Below, in pieces: positions 35,049 through 44,262 of a stretch of DNA of 64,000 nt (within the stretch, counting starts at the first letter, position 1; each line of letters begins with the position of its first letter). This stretch comes from Mycolicibacterium pulveris (GTDB lineage: Bacteria > Actinomycetota > Actinomycetes > Mycobacteriales > Mycobacteriaceae), in the NCBI RefSeq assembly GCF_010725725.1, contig NZ_AP022599.1:5270001-5334000 (forward strand), read 5' to 3'. Position numbers and translations under genes: made by a program. Under the pieces are notes generated by a model that was given only the letters and a program-made list of their open reading frames with translations, ran no database searches and was not told where the DNA came from.

Positions 35049-36416
35049 TCACGAATTGGTGATGAGTTGACGCTTGCGTCCCCGCTGCTGGGCGGGTACC
35101 GGCTCTTCCGGCACCAAATAGAGCATGCTCTTGTCATTGGACCGGCGTGCGGAGGCGCTGATGATGCCGAGTCGAGCAACCGTCTGCTCGATGTTGTCGG
35201 CCAATTCACCGACATCGGGCAGGGCTTCATCATCCGAGGTGATGCCAACCTCTAGCTTTCCGGCATAGCTCACCATCGCGAGCCCGGCTCGCGCGCCGAG
35301 TCCGACAGCCGGAATCGGCAGCAGTCGCACCATTTCTCGCCCGATGAACCGTAGTCTGCTGCGCGGACCAACCTCGCTCATCGTCAGCGCTACGACGCCT
35401 CGCTGCGGCAGCCAGGGTAACGCGTGACTCCCTTGTACCACCGGCGATGCCGACGGATGAGCGGGCACCCAACCGCCGAGCCCATCGGTACGGGTCAACC
35501 GGGTATGCGCTTTTCGTAGTTGTCGAACGGGATCGGACTCATCGACAGGTAGGGCGACGGCAGCGAGAGATCGAGCCGGTGTCGGCACCAGGGCACGCAA
35601 CGAATCGCAGTGGAGCCGCTGACCGTGACGCATCAGTAAGCCGCGGTAGCTTCCACTTATCGCGGCAAGTGCGATGTCGTTGATCGTGACATCGAAGGCG
35701 CCACACACCTTTGAGACGTCCTTGAGGCTCAATTCCACGGACGCGTACCGGCGCAGGCTCGTGACGTCTCCGGTGAGCGGGCACCCGGTGGGGTGTGCGA
35801 GAACTCTCGCCAGGTCAACGGTATCCGCGATGGCACGTACGGCCGCCACCGTCAAGTCCGCGGATGACCGCCACACTCCGCCAACCCATTTCAGCGGATT
35901 GAACATGCGGGTGGAGAGCTCGGCGCCGCGCCGCATCTCGGTATCCGCCTCATCGTTGTCGGACGACCGAATGAGCATCCGCATCACCTCGGGCCCGTCG
36001 ACAATGCTGGAGTGGGTCTTGAGCAGGATCGCCCAGCGGTTCTCCGACACGCCTTCCACAACCCAGCATTCCCACAACGGATAGTCGTGATGGAGGCGCC
36101 AGCTCATCACATCGGAAACCAGCCCGAACAACGCCTGATCGTCCCCGGGACGCGGAACCGCGATGTGGTGGACATGCTCGCTGATGTCCTCGTCCACGAC
36201 GACCACTCGCCGCCCCGCGACGTCGAAGGGGTGTCTACGCACCACCTGTCTGAGTCGGCGATCGGAACCCAATCGCTGGGCCAGCGCCGCCAGCAGCGAA
36301 CCACGATCGGGAAGCGGGCCCTCCATCACGGCCAGCGCACCGACAGCGAAATTCGCGTGCGGGTCGGTCTCCTCCACCTGGAGGAACTTCGCATCCAACC
36401 CCGTGATAGCCCTCAT
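35049..36416 (-). CDS. WS/DGAT paralogue with altered active site (HSxxxDG)
   Basis: A 455-residue wax ester synthase/diacylglycerol acyltransferase family protein. N-terminal LDAKFLQVEETDPHANFAVGALAVMEG, here as LDAKFLQVEE, and the PLWECWVVEG and LPQRGVVALTMS motifs are typical. The active-site HHxxxDG reads HSSIVDG: the first His is retained but the second, regarded as the general base, is Ser. Activity is therefore doubtful. The ATG has CTGGAGG 8 nt upstream. A DosR box at 36479 with AACAAT (36455-36450) as -10 predicts a 27-nt leader. It may be a regulatory or lipid-binding paralogue. Confidence 0.88.
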   Translation of the reverse strand: MRAITGLDAKFLQVEETDPHANFAVGALAVMEGPLPDRGSLLAALAQRLGSDRRLRQVVRRHPFDVAGRRVVVVDEDISEHVHHIAVPRPGDDQALFGLVSDVMSWRLHHDYPLWECWVVEGVSENRWAILLKTHSSIVDGPEVMRMLIRSSDNDEADTEMRRGAELSTRMFNPLKWVGGVWRSSADLTVAAVRAIADTVDLARVLAHPTGCPLTGDVTSLRRYASVELSLKDVSKVCGAFDVTINDIALAAISGSYRGLLMRHGQRLHCDSLRALVPTPARSLAAVALPVDESDPVRQLRKAHTRLTRTDGLGGWVPAHPSASPVVQGSHALPWLPQRGVVALTMSEVGPRSRLRFIGREMVRLLPIPAVGLGARAGLAMVSYAGKLEVGITSDDEALPDVGELADNIEQTVARLGIISASARRSNDKSMLYLVPEEPVPAQQRGRKRQLITNS

Positions 36417-36478
36417 ATCCGTAACCTCCAGTTACATGTATCTAACCAGATTGTTCGCCGGATCGGAAGACCAAGGGA

Positions 36479-36492
36479 GGGCCGAAAGTCCT
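36479..36492 (-). promoter_or_regulatory. DosR box of the HSxxxDG WS/DGAT gene
   Basis: GGGCCGAAAGTCCT matches 11 of 14 core positions. Its centre lies about 42 bp from a predicted start near 36443 on the minus strand. Confidence 0.72.
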
Positions 36493-36567
36493 CGATGTAA
36501 GGGCGGTCTCGAGACAGCGACGCCGCGGCCCGATGCGGCCGGCGAGTGACGATCGACCAGCGCCGTG

Positions 36568-36581
36568 AGGACCTTGTTCCC
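36568..36581 (+). promoter_or_regulatory. Possible DosR box for the synthetase-dehydrogenase operon
   Basis: AGGACCTTGTTCCC matches 10 of 14 core positions. GACGAT (36606-36611) could be the -10, giving a start near 36618 and a 43-nt leader before the ATG at 36661. The 36479 site is a further candidate. Confidence 0.45.
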
Positions 36582-36660
36582 TATTGCGGCCCGCCCGGCC
36601 GTCGAGACGATGACTTCACCACGCAGGTCGAAGGGATGCGACGGTGAAAGCAAGGTCGAC

Positions 36661-36891
36661 ATGATGGACGGGGACCTGGACGCGATCGCGTGGGCCTTTC
36701 TCGGATCCGAGTTCACGGGCCCGGCCTACCGCGATTGGCCCATCGACCGGCGCCTCAACGCGTTCCTCGTGCGCCACGGGTTGACCACGCTTGCCGACGA
36801 TGGAGGCGCATGCAACGCATTGATGGAACTGGTCATGTCGAACCTCGGTCCTGCGCTGCGCCAAGGGCTGCTTCGTTCGGAACCCACCTAG
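36661..36891 (+). CDS. Small hypothetical protein heading the synthetase-dehydrogenase operon
   Basis: A 76-residue protein reading MMDGDLDAIAWAFLGSEFTG, with WPIDRRLNAFLVRHGL and a final helix NALMELVMSNLGPALRQGLL. No family is recognised. It has no signal peptide or membrane span and looks like a small helical cytoplasmic protein. The start is one of two adjacent ATGs (36661 or 36664); the open frame extends to a GTG at 36565 but that part covers the putative promoter. The acyl/acetyl-CoA synthetase gene starts 8 nt after its stop, so it belongs to that operon. Confidence 0.65.
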   Translation: MMDGDLDAIAWAFLGSEFTGPAYRDWPIDRRLNAFLVRHGLTTLADDGGACNALMELVMSNLGPALRQGLLRSEPT

Positions 36892-36899
36892 GACTCACC

Positions 36900-38693
36900 A
36901 TGCAGGTCATCCGCAAGACAACAGCCGACCTCCGCGTCCCACCCCACCTGAGCGACTACGCACGTACCCGCGCGAACTTCAAGTGGTCCGACGTGCCGAA
37001 CCTCTGCGAAGGCATGGGACCGGGCGGCTGCAACATCGGCTACGCGTGCCTCGACCGGCAAGCGTCCGGGCCTGCGGCCGACCGGGTAGCGCTGCGCTTC
37101 ATCGGGGATGGGAGCACAACCGCCGAACTCAACGCTCACGACATGAGCTACCGAGAGCTGGCACAGTGCGCCAGCCGGTTCACCAACGTGCTGCGGTCAT
37201 TGGGTATCGGCAAGGGCGACCGCATCTTCACGATCATGGGTCGGGCTCCGGAGCTCTACATCACCATGATGGGCGCACTGCGCAACGGGACCGTGGTGTC
37301 CCCGCTGTTCGCGGCGTTCGGCCCGGAACCGATTGCCACTCGGGTCAACATCGCCGAGCCCGTCGCATTGGTGACGACCGCGGCGATCTATCAGCGCAAG
37401 ATCGCGAAGATCCGCGATCAGCTGCCGTCGGTGCGGCATGTCATCCTCGTCGACCAGGACGCTGCCCCAGGCGACGCGGCAGGCACAGTGAACTACCGGC
37501 AGTTGATGGCCGGCGTCGACGACGATGCTCCGATCGAACCGACGACCGCCACCGACCCGGCTCTGCTTCACTTCACCAGCGGGACCACCGGCACCCCGAA
37601 AGGTGCGATCCACGTGCACGGCGCCCTTTCGATGCACTACATCACGGGCCTTTACGCGCTGGACCTCCACGCAGACGACGTCTACTGGTGCACGGCGGAC
37701 CCGGGTTGGGTGACCGGAACTTCGTATGGCGTGATCGCTCCGCTCCTGCACGGGGTCACCGCCGTGGTCGACGAAGCCGAGTTCGACGCGGAGCGCTGGT
37801 ACCGCATTCTGGCTGACGAGAGTGTCACGGTGTGGTACACCGCACCCACCGCAATCCGGATGCTGATCAAGGCCGGTGCGGAACTCGCCCAACGCTACGA
37901 GTTCCCTGCGCTGAGGTTCATCGCCAGCGTCGGCGAACCACTCAACCCCGAAGCGGTCTGGTGGGGAAAGAAAGTGCTGGGATTGCCAATTCACGACAAT
38001 TGGTGGCAGACGGAGACGGGCGGAATCATGATCGCCAACACCCCGGCGTTCGACATCAAGCCCGGCTCGATGGGACGCCCGCTACCCGGCGTTGACGCAT
38101 ACGTGGTGCGACATGCCGAAAACGGCCGGCTCACTGTGATCGAGGAACCCGATGTCGAAGGCGAACTGGCGCTCAAACCGGGGTGGCCCTCCATGTTTCG
38201 CGGCTATCTGCACCAGGAGGATCGCTACCAGAAGTGCTTCGCCGACGGCCTTTATCTGACGGGCGATCTCGTCAAACGCGACGCCGACGGCTACTTCTGG
38301 TTTGTCGGTCGTGCCGACGACGTGATCAAGTCCGCCGGCCATCTGATCGGCCCGTTCGAGGTGGAAAGCGCACTCACGGACCACCCCGCCGTGGCCGAGG
38401 CCGCAGTGATCGGCAAGCCGGATCCCACCGTGGGCGAAATAGTGAAAGCGTTTGTCACGGTGAAGGACGGCTTCACCGCCGACGACGACCTGCGGTTGGA
38501 GCTCTTGGCACATGCCCGCAAACGGCTGGGCGCCGCAGTCGCGCCGAAAGAAATCGAATTCGCTGATGCGCTGCCGCATACCCGAAGCGGAAAGATCATG
38601 CGTCGCCTGCTCAGGGCCCGGGAACTCGGTTTACCCCAGGGCGATACATCGACAGTTGAGACCGATACCCCGATCAGGGAGACATCAGCATGA
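36900..38693 (+). CDS. Acetyl-CoA synthetase-like acyl-CoA ligase
   Basis: A 597-residue ANL-superfamily AMP-forming ligase, somewhat shorter than standard Acs. It shows the P-loop-like [18 protein letters not shown], the adenine/acyl motif [14 protein letters not shown] with the Trp found in acetate- and propionate-specific enzymes, the hinge [12 protein letters not shown] and the acetylatable C-terminal lysine in [13 protein letters not shown]. The substrate is probably a short acid such as acetate. Its stop overlaps the E1alpha ATG by 4 nt, tying acetyl-CoA formation to the 2-oxoacid dehydrogenase genes that follow. Confidence 0.9.
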   Translation: MQVIRKTTADLRVPPHLSDYARTRANFKWSDVPNLCEGMGPGGCNIGYACLDRQASGPAADRVALRFIGDGSTTAELNAHDMSYRELAQCASRFTNVLRSLGIGKGDRIFTIMGRAPELYITMMGALRNGTVVSPLFAAFGPEPIATRVNIAEPVALVTTAAIYQRKIAKIRDQLPSVRHVILVDQDAAPGDAAGTVNYRQLMAGVDDDAPIEPTTATDPALLHFTSGTTGTPKGAIHVHGALSMHYITGLYALDLHADDVYWCTADPGWVTGTSYGVIAPLLHGVTAVVDEAEFDAERWYRILADESVTVWYTAPTAIRMLIKAGAELAQRYEFPALRFIASVGEPLNPEAVWWGKKVLGLPIHDNWWQTETGGIMIANTPAFDIKPGSMGRPLPGVDAYVVRHAENGRLTVIEEPDVEGELALKPGWPSMFRGYLHQEDRYQKCFADGLYLTGDLVKRDADGYFWFVGRADDVIKSAGHLIGPFEVESALTDHPAVAEAAVIGKPDPTVGEIVKAFVTVKDGFTADDDLRLELLAHARKRLGAAVAPKEIEFADALPHTRSGKIMRRLLRARELGLPQGDTSTVETDTPIRETSA

Positions 38694-39667
38694 CCGACGC
38701 CGAACTCTCCCGCGCATTGTTGTCCGACATGGTGCGGGTGCGCCGCATGGAAGAAAAATGCGCCGAGCTCTACGGAGAAGCCAAGATCCGGGGCTTTCTC
38801 CATCTCTACGTCGGCGAGGAAGCGGTGGCCGCGGGATCGTTACGGGCGCTGACCGCCGGCGACGCGGTGGTGGCGACCTACCGCGAACATGCGCACGCGT
38901 TGCTATGGGGGATATCGATGAAGTCGATCATGGCCGAAATGTTCGGTAAGCAGGAAGGCTGCTCCCGAGGCCGAGGCGGATCGATGCACCTGTTCGACGC
39001 GGCATCCAGGTTCTACGGGGGCAACGCGATCGTCGCCGGCGGACTGCCGCTGGCGGTCGGCCTCGCCCTCGCGGACAAGATGTTGGGTCAAATCCGGGTC
39101 ACTGCATGCTATTTCGGCGACGGCGCGGTGGCCGAAGGTGCGTTTCACGAGTCGTTGAACATGGCGGCGCTGTGGCAGTTACCCGTGTTGTTCTGTTGCG
39201 AGAACAACCTCTACGCGATGGGCACCGCGCTGGAACGAGCGCAATCGCAGACGGATCTCACCGCCAAAGCCGCGTCGTACAAGGTGCCGACACTCGCGGT
39301 GGACGGGATGGACGTGCTCGCATGTCATGCTGCCGTTCAGCAGGGCGCAACTCATGTCCGGTCCAACAGAGGACCGTTCTTCATCGAATTCCGCACCTAC
39401 CGGTTCCGCGCGCACTCGATGTTCGATCCCGAGCTGTATCGCGACAAAGCCGAGGTCGACCAGTGGCGCAAGCGCGACCCAATTCAGCTGTTCACCGCGC
39501 AGTGCCTGAGCGACGGCGTCCTCAGCCCCGCCGACGTCAGCGCGATCGAGACCGAGGCCGACCGGGAGGTCGATGAGGCCGTCGCCTACGCGGACGCCGG
39601 AACATGGGAACGCATCGAAGATCTCGAGCGTGATGTCATGACACCTCGGGAGGAGGTGGGCAGGTGA
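38690..39667 (+). CDS. 2-Oxoacid (pyruvate or acetoin) dehydrogenase E1 component, alpha subunit
   Basis: A 325-residue thiamine-diphosphate-binding subunit. The ThDP motif begins at [23 protein letters not shown] and ends [10 protein letters not shown]; the phosphorylation-loop-like stretch [20 protein letters not shown] is present. Members of this size act on pyruvate, branched-chain oxoacids or acetoin and sequence alone does not settle which. Its GTGA overlap with the beta-subunit gene and the ATGA overlap with the synthetase gene show tight coupling. Confidence 0.92.
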   Translation: MTDAELSRALLSDMVRVRRMEEKCAELYGEAKIRGFLHLYVGEEAVAAGSLRALTAGDAVVATYREHAHALLWGISMKSIMAEMFGKQEGCSRGRGGSMHLFDAASRFYGGNAIVAGGLPLAVGLALADKMLGQIRVTACYFGDGAVAEGAFHESLNMAALWQLPVLFCCENNLYAMGTALERAQSQTDLTAKAASYKVPTLAVDGMDVLACHAAVQQGATHVRSNRGPFFIEFRTYRFRAHSMFDPELYRDKAEVDQWRKRDPIQLFTAQCLSDGVLSPADVSAIETEADREVDEAVAYADAGTWERIEDLERDVMTPREEVGR

Positions 39668-40638
39668 AGACCACCTACCGAACCGCAGTGCACGACGCCC
39701 TCCGCGACGCGTTACACGACGATGAGCGGGTTCTGCTGATGGGTGAGGACGTAGGTCGCTATGGCGGCACCTACGCGGTGTCCAAGGGCCTGCTCGAGGA
39801 GTTCGGGCCTGAACGGATACGAGACACCCCGCTGTCCGAGCTGGGCTTCGTCGGCGTCGGGATCGGCGCAGCGCTGGGGGGCTTGCGCCCGATCGTCGAG
39901 GTGATGACGGTCAATTTCAGCCTCCTGGCCCTCGATCAGATCGTCAATACCGCTGCGGCTCTTCGCCATATGTCGGGCGGTCAGTTCTCGGTACCGCTCG
40001 TCGTGCGGATGGCGACCGGCGCCGGTCGCCAACTTGCCGCCCAGCACTCCCACAGCCTGGAGTGCTGGTATGCCCACATTCCCGGAATCACGGTGGTGGC
40101 ACCGGCGACGGTGGAAGATGCTTACGGCATGCTCCCGACCGCCCTCGCCGATCCTGATCCGGTGGTGATCTTCGAGCATGTCCAGCTCTACAACACGGCT
40201 GCCGACATCACCAAATTTGCCCCAACCGATATTTCGCGGGCCGCGATCCGTCGCAATGGATCCGACGTCACGGCGATCACCTATGGAGGCAACCTGCCGA
40301 AGGTGCTCGATGCCGCCAATGAACTCTCGCTGAACGGAATCGAATGTGAAGTGATCGATCTGCGCGTATTGCGCCCGTTGGACACAGCCACGATCGTCGA
40401 CTCCATCCGCAAGACCCACCGGGCCGTCATCGTCGATGAGGCCTGGCGCACCGGCAGTCTGGCGGCGGAGATCAGTGCGCGCATCGTCGAGAACGCGTTC
40501 TACGAGCTCGATGCGCCGATCGCTCGGGTGTGCAGCGCCGAGGTTCCGATGCCGTATGCCAGGCACCTCGAACAGGCCGCCCTACCGCAACGGGACACGA
40601 TCGTCGCAACGATCCAGGATCTGTTCGGGGAGCGCTGA
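39664..40638 (+). CDS. 2-Oxoacid (pyruvate or acetoin) dehydrogenase E1 component, beta subunit
   Basis: A 324-residue transketolase-like beta subunit of the E1 heterotetramer. Recognisable parts are [19 protein letters not shown] near the start, [26 protein letters not shown], and the C-terminal domain with [19 protein letters not shown]. The start is a GTG within GTGA overlapping the alpha-subunit stop. The next gene (E2) overlaps by one nt. Together with E1alpha it decarboxylates the oxoacid and loads the acyl group on the E2 lipoyl lysine. Confidence 0.93.
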   Translation: MKTTYRTAVHDALRDALHDDERVLLMGEDVGRYGGTYAVSKGLLEEFGPERIRDTPLSELGFVGVGIGAALGGLRPIVEVMTVNFSLLALDQIVNTAAALRHMSGGQFSVPLVVRMATGAGRQLAAQHSHSLECWYAHIPGITVVAPATVEDAYGMLPTALADPDPVVIFEHVQLYNTAADITKFAPTDISRAAIRRNGSDVTAITYGGNLPKVLDAANELSLNGIECEVIDLRVLRPLDTATIVDSIRKTHRAVIVDEAWRTGSLAAEISARIVENAFYELDAPIARVCSAEVPMPYARHLEQAALPQRDTIVATIQDLFGER

Positions 40639-41831
40639 TGATCGAATTCAGGATGCCGGCCCTCGGATCGGATATGGACGAGGGGACGCTGAACGAATGG
40701 CTCATCAAGCCGGGCGACAGCGTGACACGCGGTCAGGTGGTGGCGGTGGTCGAAACCACCAAAGCCGCAGTTGAAGTGGAGTGCTGGCAGGAGGGTGTCG
40801 TACACGAGCTGCTGGTCCCCGTCGGTGAAACCGTCCAAGTCGGAACGCCACTGGCGACGCTGCTGACCACGGGTGAACGTGCGCCCGCCGCCCCGAAGAA
40901 GAGATCAAAGCGCACCACGAAACCTGCGGCCGTTGAGCCGGCAGCTAGGGCCGCAAGTCCGATTCCGTCCGCGGGGACGGTGGATGGCACGCACCGGCGC
41001 CGTTGGGTCTCCCCGGCCGCCCGGCGTATCGCCGCATCGCTGGGCGTCGACGTTGATACCATCACCGGCACCGGGCCGCAGGGCGCGGTCACCATCAACG
41101 ATGTGGAGCACGCTGCGGCCTCGGCGACCAAGCCCACTGCGAAAGCCGCGGCTGCGGATCGAGCGGTGCAGATGCGCAGGTCCATCGCCGCCGCGATGGG
41201 CCGGTCAAAGCGCGAGATTCCGCACTATTACCTTGCGGACGAGATCCCGATGCAGAAGGCATTGACGTGGCTGACCGAACGCAACGCGTCGCGAGCGATC
41301 ACCGAGCGCGTGTTGCCTGCGGTGTTGCTGCTGAAAGCCGTTGGTCTGGCCGCACAGCGATTCGGCGAGTTCAACGGGTTCTGGCAGGCAGACGGGTTCC
41401 AGCCGGGCACGGGTGTTCATGTCGGAGTGGCGATCTCGCTTCGCGGCGGCGGCGTGGTCGCGCCGGCCATCCACGACGTGCCTGACAAGAAGCTCGACGA
41501 GCTGATGCAGAATCTGACGGATCTCGTCGCGCGGGCCCGCGCCGGTTCACTGCGCAGCTCCGAGATGTCCGACCCCACCATCACCATCACCAACCTCGGC
41601 GACCAAGGCGTCGATGCGGTGTTCGGAGTGATCTATCCGCCGCAGGTCGCGCTGGTGGGCTTCGGGAAACCGGCGCAACGAGTTCGGGTGATAGACGGCG
41701 GGATTCACGTCGTGACCACGGTGCATGCGACGTTGTCGGCGGACCACCGCGCATCCGACGGTCATCGGGGGGCGCTGTTCCTCGCAGCGATCAACGAGTT
41801 CTTACAACAACCCGACGCCCTGGAAAAGTGA
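40638..41831 (+). CDS. Dihydrolipoamide acyltransferase (E2) with one lipoyl domain
   Basis: A 397-residue E2. The lipoyl domain (1-76) carries the lipoylated lysine K42 in [11 protein letters not shown]. An Ala/Lys/Pro-rich linker leads to a peripheral subunit-binding domain (about 118-155, [25 protein letters not shown], then [12 protein letters not shown]). The catalytic domain (about 175-397) ends with the active-site His in [13 protein letters not shown]. The 5' end overlaps the E1beta stop as TGATG. No E3 (dihydrolipoamide dehydrogenase) is encoded nearby, so the housekeeping Lpd must be used. Confidence 0.93.
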   Translation: MIEFRMPALGSDMDEGTLNEWLIKPGDSVTRGQVVAVVETTKAAVEVECWQEGVVHELLVPVGETVQVGTPLATLLTTGERAPAAPKKRSKRTTKPAAVEPAARAASPIPSAGTVDGTHRRRWVSPAARRIAASLGVDVDTITGTGPQGAVTINDVEHAAASATKPTAKAAAADRAVQMRRSIAAAMGRSKREIPHYYLADEIPMQKALTWLTERNASRAITERVLPAVLLLKAVGLAAQRFGEFNGFWQADGFQPGTGVHVGVAISLRGGGVVAPAIHDVPDKKLDELMQNLTDLVARARAGSLRSSEMSDPTITITNLGDQGVDAVFGVIYPPQVALVGFGKPAQRVRVIDGGIHVVTTVHATLSADHRASDGHRGALFLAAINEFLQQPDALEK

Positions 41832-41837
41832 CGCCAA

Positions 41838-42101
41838 ATGAACCGAAGCACAACCTCACCCCGGATTCGCAACGAGATCGTGTCGGTGTTGACCACCATC
41901 GCGCCGGAGGTGGACCCCACCGATATCCGCGATGACGTGTTGCTGCGCGACCAAGTCGATCTGGACTCGATGGACTGGCTGAACTTTCTGATCGGCATCC
42001 ACAAGCGGCTACACGTCTCAATCAGCGAGCAGGATTACGCGTCACTGCGCACGCTCAACGACATTGTCCACTACGTCGAGGCACACTCGACCCACCCGTG
42101 A
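41838..42101 (+). CDS. Acyl carrier protein-like protein
   Basis: An 87-residue protein of the phosphopantetheine-carrier fold. The prosthetic-group serine is S44 in DQVDLDSMDWLNFLIGI, and acidic helices precede and follow it. It is clearly not the housekeeping AcpM, which has a different length and tail. Its place 6 nt after E2 and 21 nt before an alcohol dehydrogenase is unusual: it could carry an acyl group made by the dehydrogenase or the CoA ligase. Whether it serves the FabH-like pair at 15-17 kb is speculative. Confidence 0.87.
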   Translation: MNRSTTSPRIRNEIVSVLTTIAPEVDPTDIRDDVLLRDQVDLDSMDWLNFLIGIHKRLHVSISEQDYASLRTLNDIVHYVEAHSTHP

Positions 42102-42122
42102 CACCGGCCCGAGGAATCTGAC

Positions 42123-43190
42123 ATGAAAGCAATGGTTTACGACGGTCCCGGGCGCGTGTCCTGGCGGTCGGTGCCGGATCCCGGCATCAAGCACCCGGCC
42201 GATGCCATCGTGCGCGTCGAGGCGGTGACGATCTGCGGAACCGATCTGCACATCCTCAAAGGCGATGTGCCCGAGGTCGAACCGGGTCGGGTGCTGGGTC
42301 ATGAAGCCGTCGGCACAGTGACCGAAGTGGGGGCGGCGGTGCAGAACCTGTCGGCGGGAGACCGAGTGCTGATCTCGTGCATCAGCGCCTGCGGGACGTG
42401 CCGGTATTGCAGGCAAAGCCATTACGGGCAGTGTCTGGGCGGTGGTGGATGGATACTCGGACATCTCGTCGACGGGACACAAGCCGAGTACGTCAGGGTG
42501 CCCTTCGCGGACAACTCCACACACAAGGTGCCTGCGGGTGTCAGCGATGAACAGATGATTCTGCTGGCCGACATCCTCCCGACGGCCTATGAGGTGGGTG
42601 TCCTCGCGGGTGTGGTCCAACCGGGTGATGTGGTGGCGATTGTCGGGGCCGGGCCGATCGGCCTGGCGTCGGTTCTGACCGCGAAGCTTTACAGCCCGAG
42701 TCATATCGTGGTGATCGACGTCGCCGATGCCCGCCTGGATGCCGCGCGCAAGCTCGGCGCCGACATCGTCGTGAACTCCAGAACTCAGAGCGCCCTTGAG
42801 GTCATCGACGACCTCACCTCCGGATTGGGCGCCGATGTGGCAATGGAGGCGGTCGGTATTCCCGAGACTTTCGAGGAGTCGGTCAGGTTGGTGCGTCCCT
42901 GCGGACATGTTGCGAACATCGGTGTGCACGGCGCTCCCGCGACATTGCACCTTGAACAGATCTGGATCAAGAACCTGACCATCACGACGGGCTTGGTCGA
43001 CACCCACACCACACCGAGGTTGATCGAACTGGTCGCGAACCGGCAGCTGGATACCGCTGCGATGATCACACACCGGTTCGCGATGGCCGAATTCGAGACG
43101 GCCTATGAAGTTTTCGGCGATGCGACCCGTTCAGGCGCGCTGAAAGTTCTGTTGACCGCGGATCCGAATGCCAAGACGGAGGCCTTGTGA
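42123..43190 (+). CDS. Zinc-dependent medium-chain alcohol dehydrogenase
   Basis: A 355-residue MDR-family dehydrogenase. Catalytic zinc ligands are C38 (TICGTDLH) and H60-E61 (LGHEAVG); structural zinc cysteines lie in SACGTCRYCRQSHYGQC. The Rossmann motif is VAIVGAGPIGLAS. It resembles NAD-dependent alcohol dehydrogenases of the AdhB/formaldehyde-related type. GAGGAATC precedes the ATG. As the last large gene of the operon it could regenerate NAD by reducing an aldehyde in hypoxia. Its TGA overlaps an ATG opening a 30-codon frame that runs into the convergent gene. Confidence 0.92.
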   Translation: MKAMVYDGPGRVSWRSVPDPGIKHPADAIVRVEAVTICGTDLHILKGDVPEVEPGRVLGHEAVGTVTEVGAAVQNLSAGDRVLISCISACGTCRYCRQSHYGQCLGGGGWILGHLVDGTQAEYVRVPFADNSTHKVPAGVSDEQMILLADILPTAYEVGVLAGVVQPGDVVAIVGAGPIGLASVLTAKLYSPSHIVVIDVADARLDAARKLGADIVVNSRTQSALEVIDDLTSGLGADVAMEAVGIPETFEESVRLVRPCGHVANIGVHGAPATLHLEQIWIKNLTITTGLVDTHTTPRLIELVANRQLDTAAMITHRFAMAEFETAYEVFGDATRSGALKVLLTADPNAKTEAL

Positions 43191-43217
43191 TGGCTGAAGC
43201 GGTGAAGTTGTCTGCGG

Positions 43218-44102
43218 CTAGCCCGACTGTTGCCTGGCGACGATCACCGGAATTCGTGCGGCCTGGACGACCGTGGTGCTGACAGAACCGAGCAACATCC
43301 CCACAAACCCGCCGCGGCCGCGGCTTCCGACCACGACGAGTTGAGCGCTTTCCGATCGGTCGAGTAGATGGCGAGACGGTTGGTCCAGCTCGACCACACG
43401 ATGGACGTTGACGTCGGGATAGCGCTCTCCCCAGCCGGCCAGGCTCTCGGCGAGCGTCTTCTCGGCCGTCGCTTGCAGAGATGACCACTGCATGCGGTAC
43501 GGCTCGGGTACATCGGCGTCGCTCCAGACGTGCAGCGCCACCAGATCCACCCCTCGGCGCGAGGCTTCGTCAAAGGCGATCGCGGTCGCCGACGCCGATG
43601 CCTGCGAACCGTCGATGCCCACCAGCACCGGCTGCCGTCCGGGCGCGACGTCGTCGTTGATCACCGCGACCGGACACAGGGCGTGGTGGACCACCCCGGT
43701 GGTCACCGACCCGAGCATGCGTCGAGACCGCGCACTTCGCCCTTGCCTTCCGACCGCCACCATCTTGGCCGTTTTGGAGCTCTCGACCAGAGCCGCCACA
43801 GGCGGCCCGAAGTACAGCTCGCTGTCGATGTCTGGGCGATCCGCACCGTCCACGCTGTCCTCAGCGACCCGGACCGCATGCGCGATGGTGTTGCGAGCGT
43901 CGTTCTCCTGGCTGTCCAGAACCTCCGCCGGCACCCGCCCGAACGGCCACAGCGCCGTCGACGCCGCCACCCGAAATGGAGCGACGGCGTGAACGACCGT
44001 GAGCGGGAGGCGGTGCATCGCGGCCTCCCGCGCCGCCCACCGCACCGCCACGTGTGAAGACGCGGACCCGTCGGTGCCCACGACGACTCCGTGATGTGAC
44101 AC
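43218..44102 (-). CDS. Universal stress protein (Rv2005c-like, tandem UspA)
   Basis: A 294-residue protein with two UspA domains, both keeping G-x2-G-x9-G-S (GRQGRSARSRRMLGS and GSRGRGGFVGMLLGS), so two ATP sites are expected. It closely resembles the DosR-regulated Rv2005c type, sharing VLVGIDGSQASASATAIAFDEASRRGV in part. The GTG at 44102 with GGGAGG 8 nt upstream is preferred to an ATG at 44150 that precedes a poorly coding stretch. It is convergent with the alcohol dehydrogenase. Confidence 0.92.
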   Translation of the reverse strand: MSHHGVVVGTDGSASSHVAVRWAAREAAMHRLPLTVVHAVAPFRVAASTALWPFGRVPAEVLDSQENDARNTIAHAVRVAEDSVDGADRPDIDSELYFGPPVAALVESSKTAKMVAVGRQGRSARSRRMLGSVTTGVVHHALCPVAVINDDVAPGRQPVLVGIDGSQASASATAIAFDEASRRGVDLVALHVWSDADVPEPYRMQWSSLQATAEKTLAESLAGWGERYPDVNVHRVVELDQPSRHLLDRSESAQLVVVGSRGRGGFVGMLLGSVSTTVVQAARIPVIVARQQSG

Positions 44103-44166
44103 GTCGGGTCCTCCCGCCGCTCGATGACCATCTGGGATGGTAGGAGTCAATTGTCGGGCGGTGCGA

Positions 44167-44180
44167 CAGGCTTTGGTCCT
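44167..44180 (-). promoter_or_regulatory. Weak candidate DosR box of the universal stress protein gene
   Basis: CAGGCTTTGGTCCT matches only 9 of 14 core positions, but TACCAT (44142-44137) on the minus strand is correctly placed as a -10, giving a leader of about 28 nt before GTG 44102. Confidence 0.45.
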
Positions 44181-44262
44181 TTCCGGCTACGGCCGATCGT
44201 CACATGATCTTGTGAACGAAGCCACTACGACAACCCGCGGCGGGCTCGTAACGTCGGCACAC

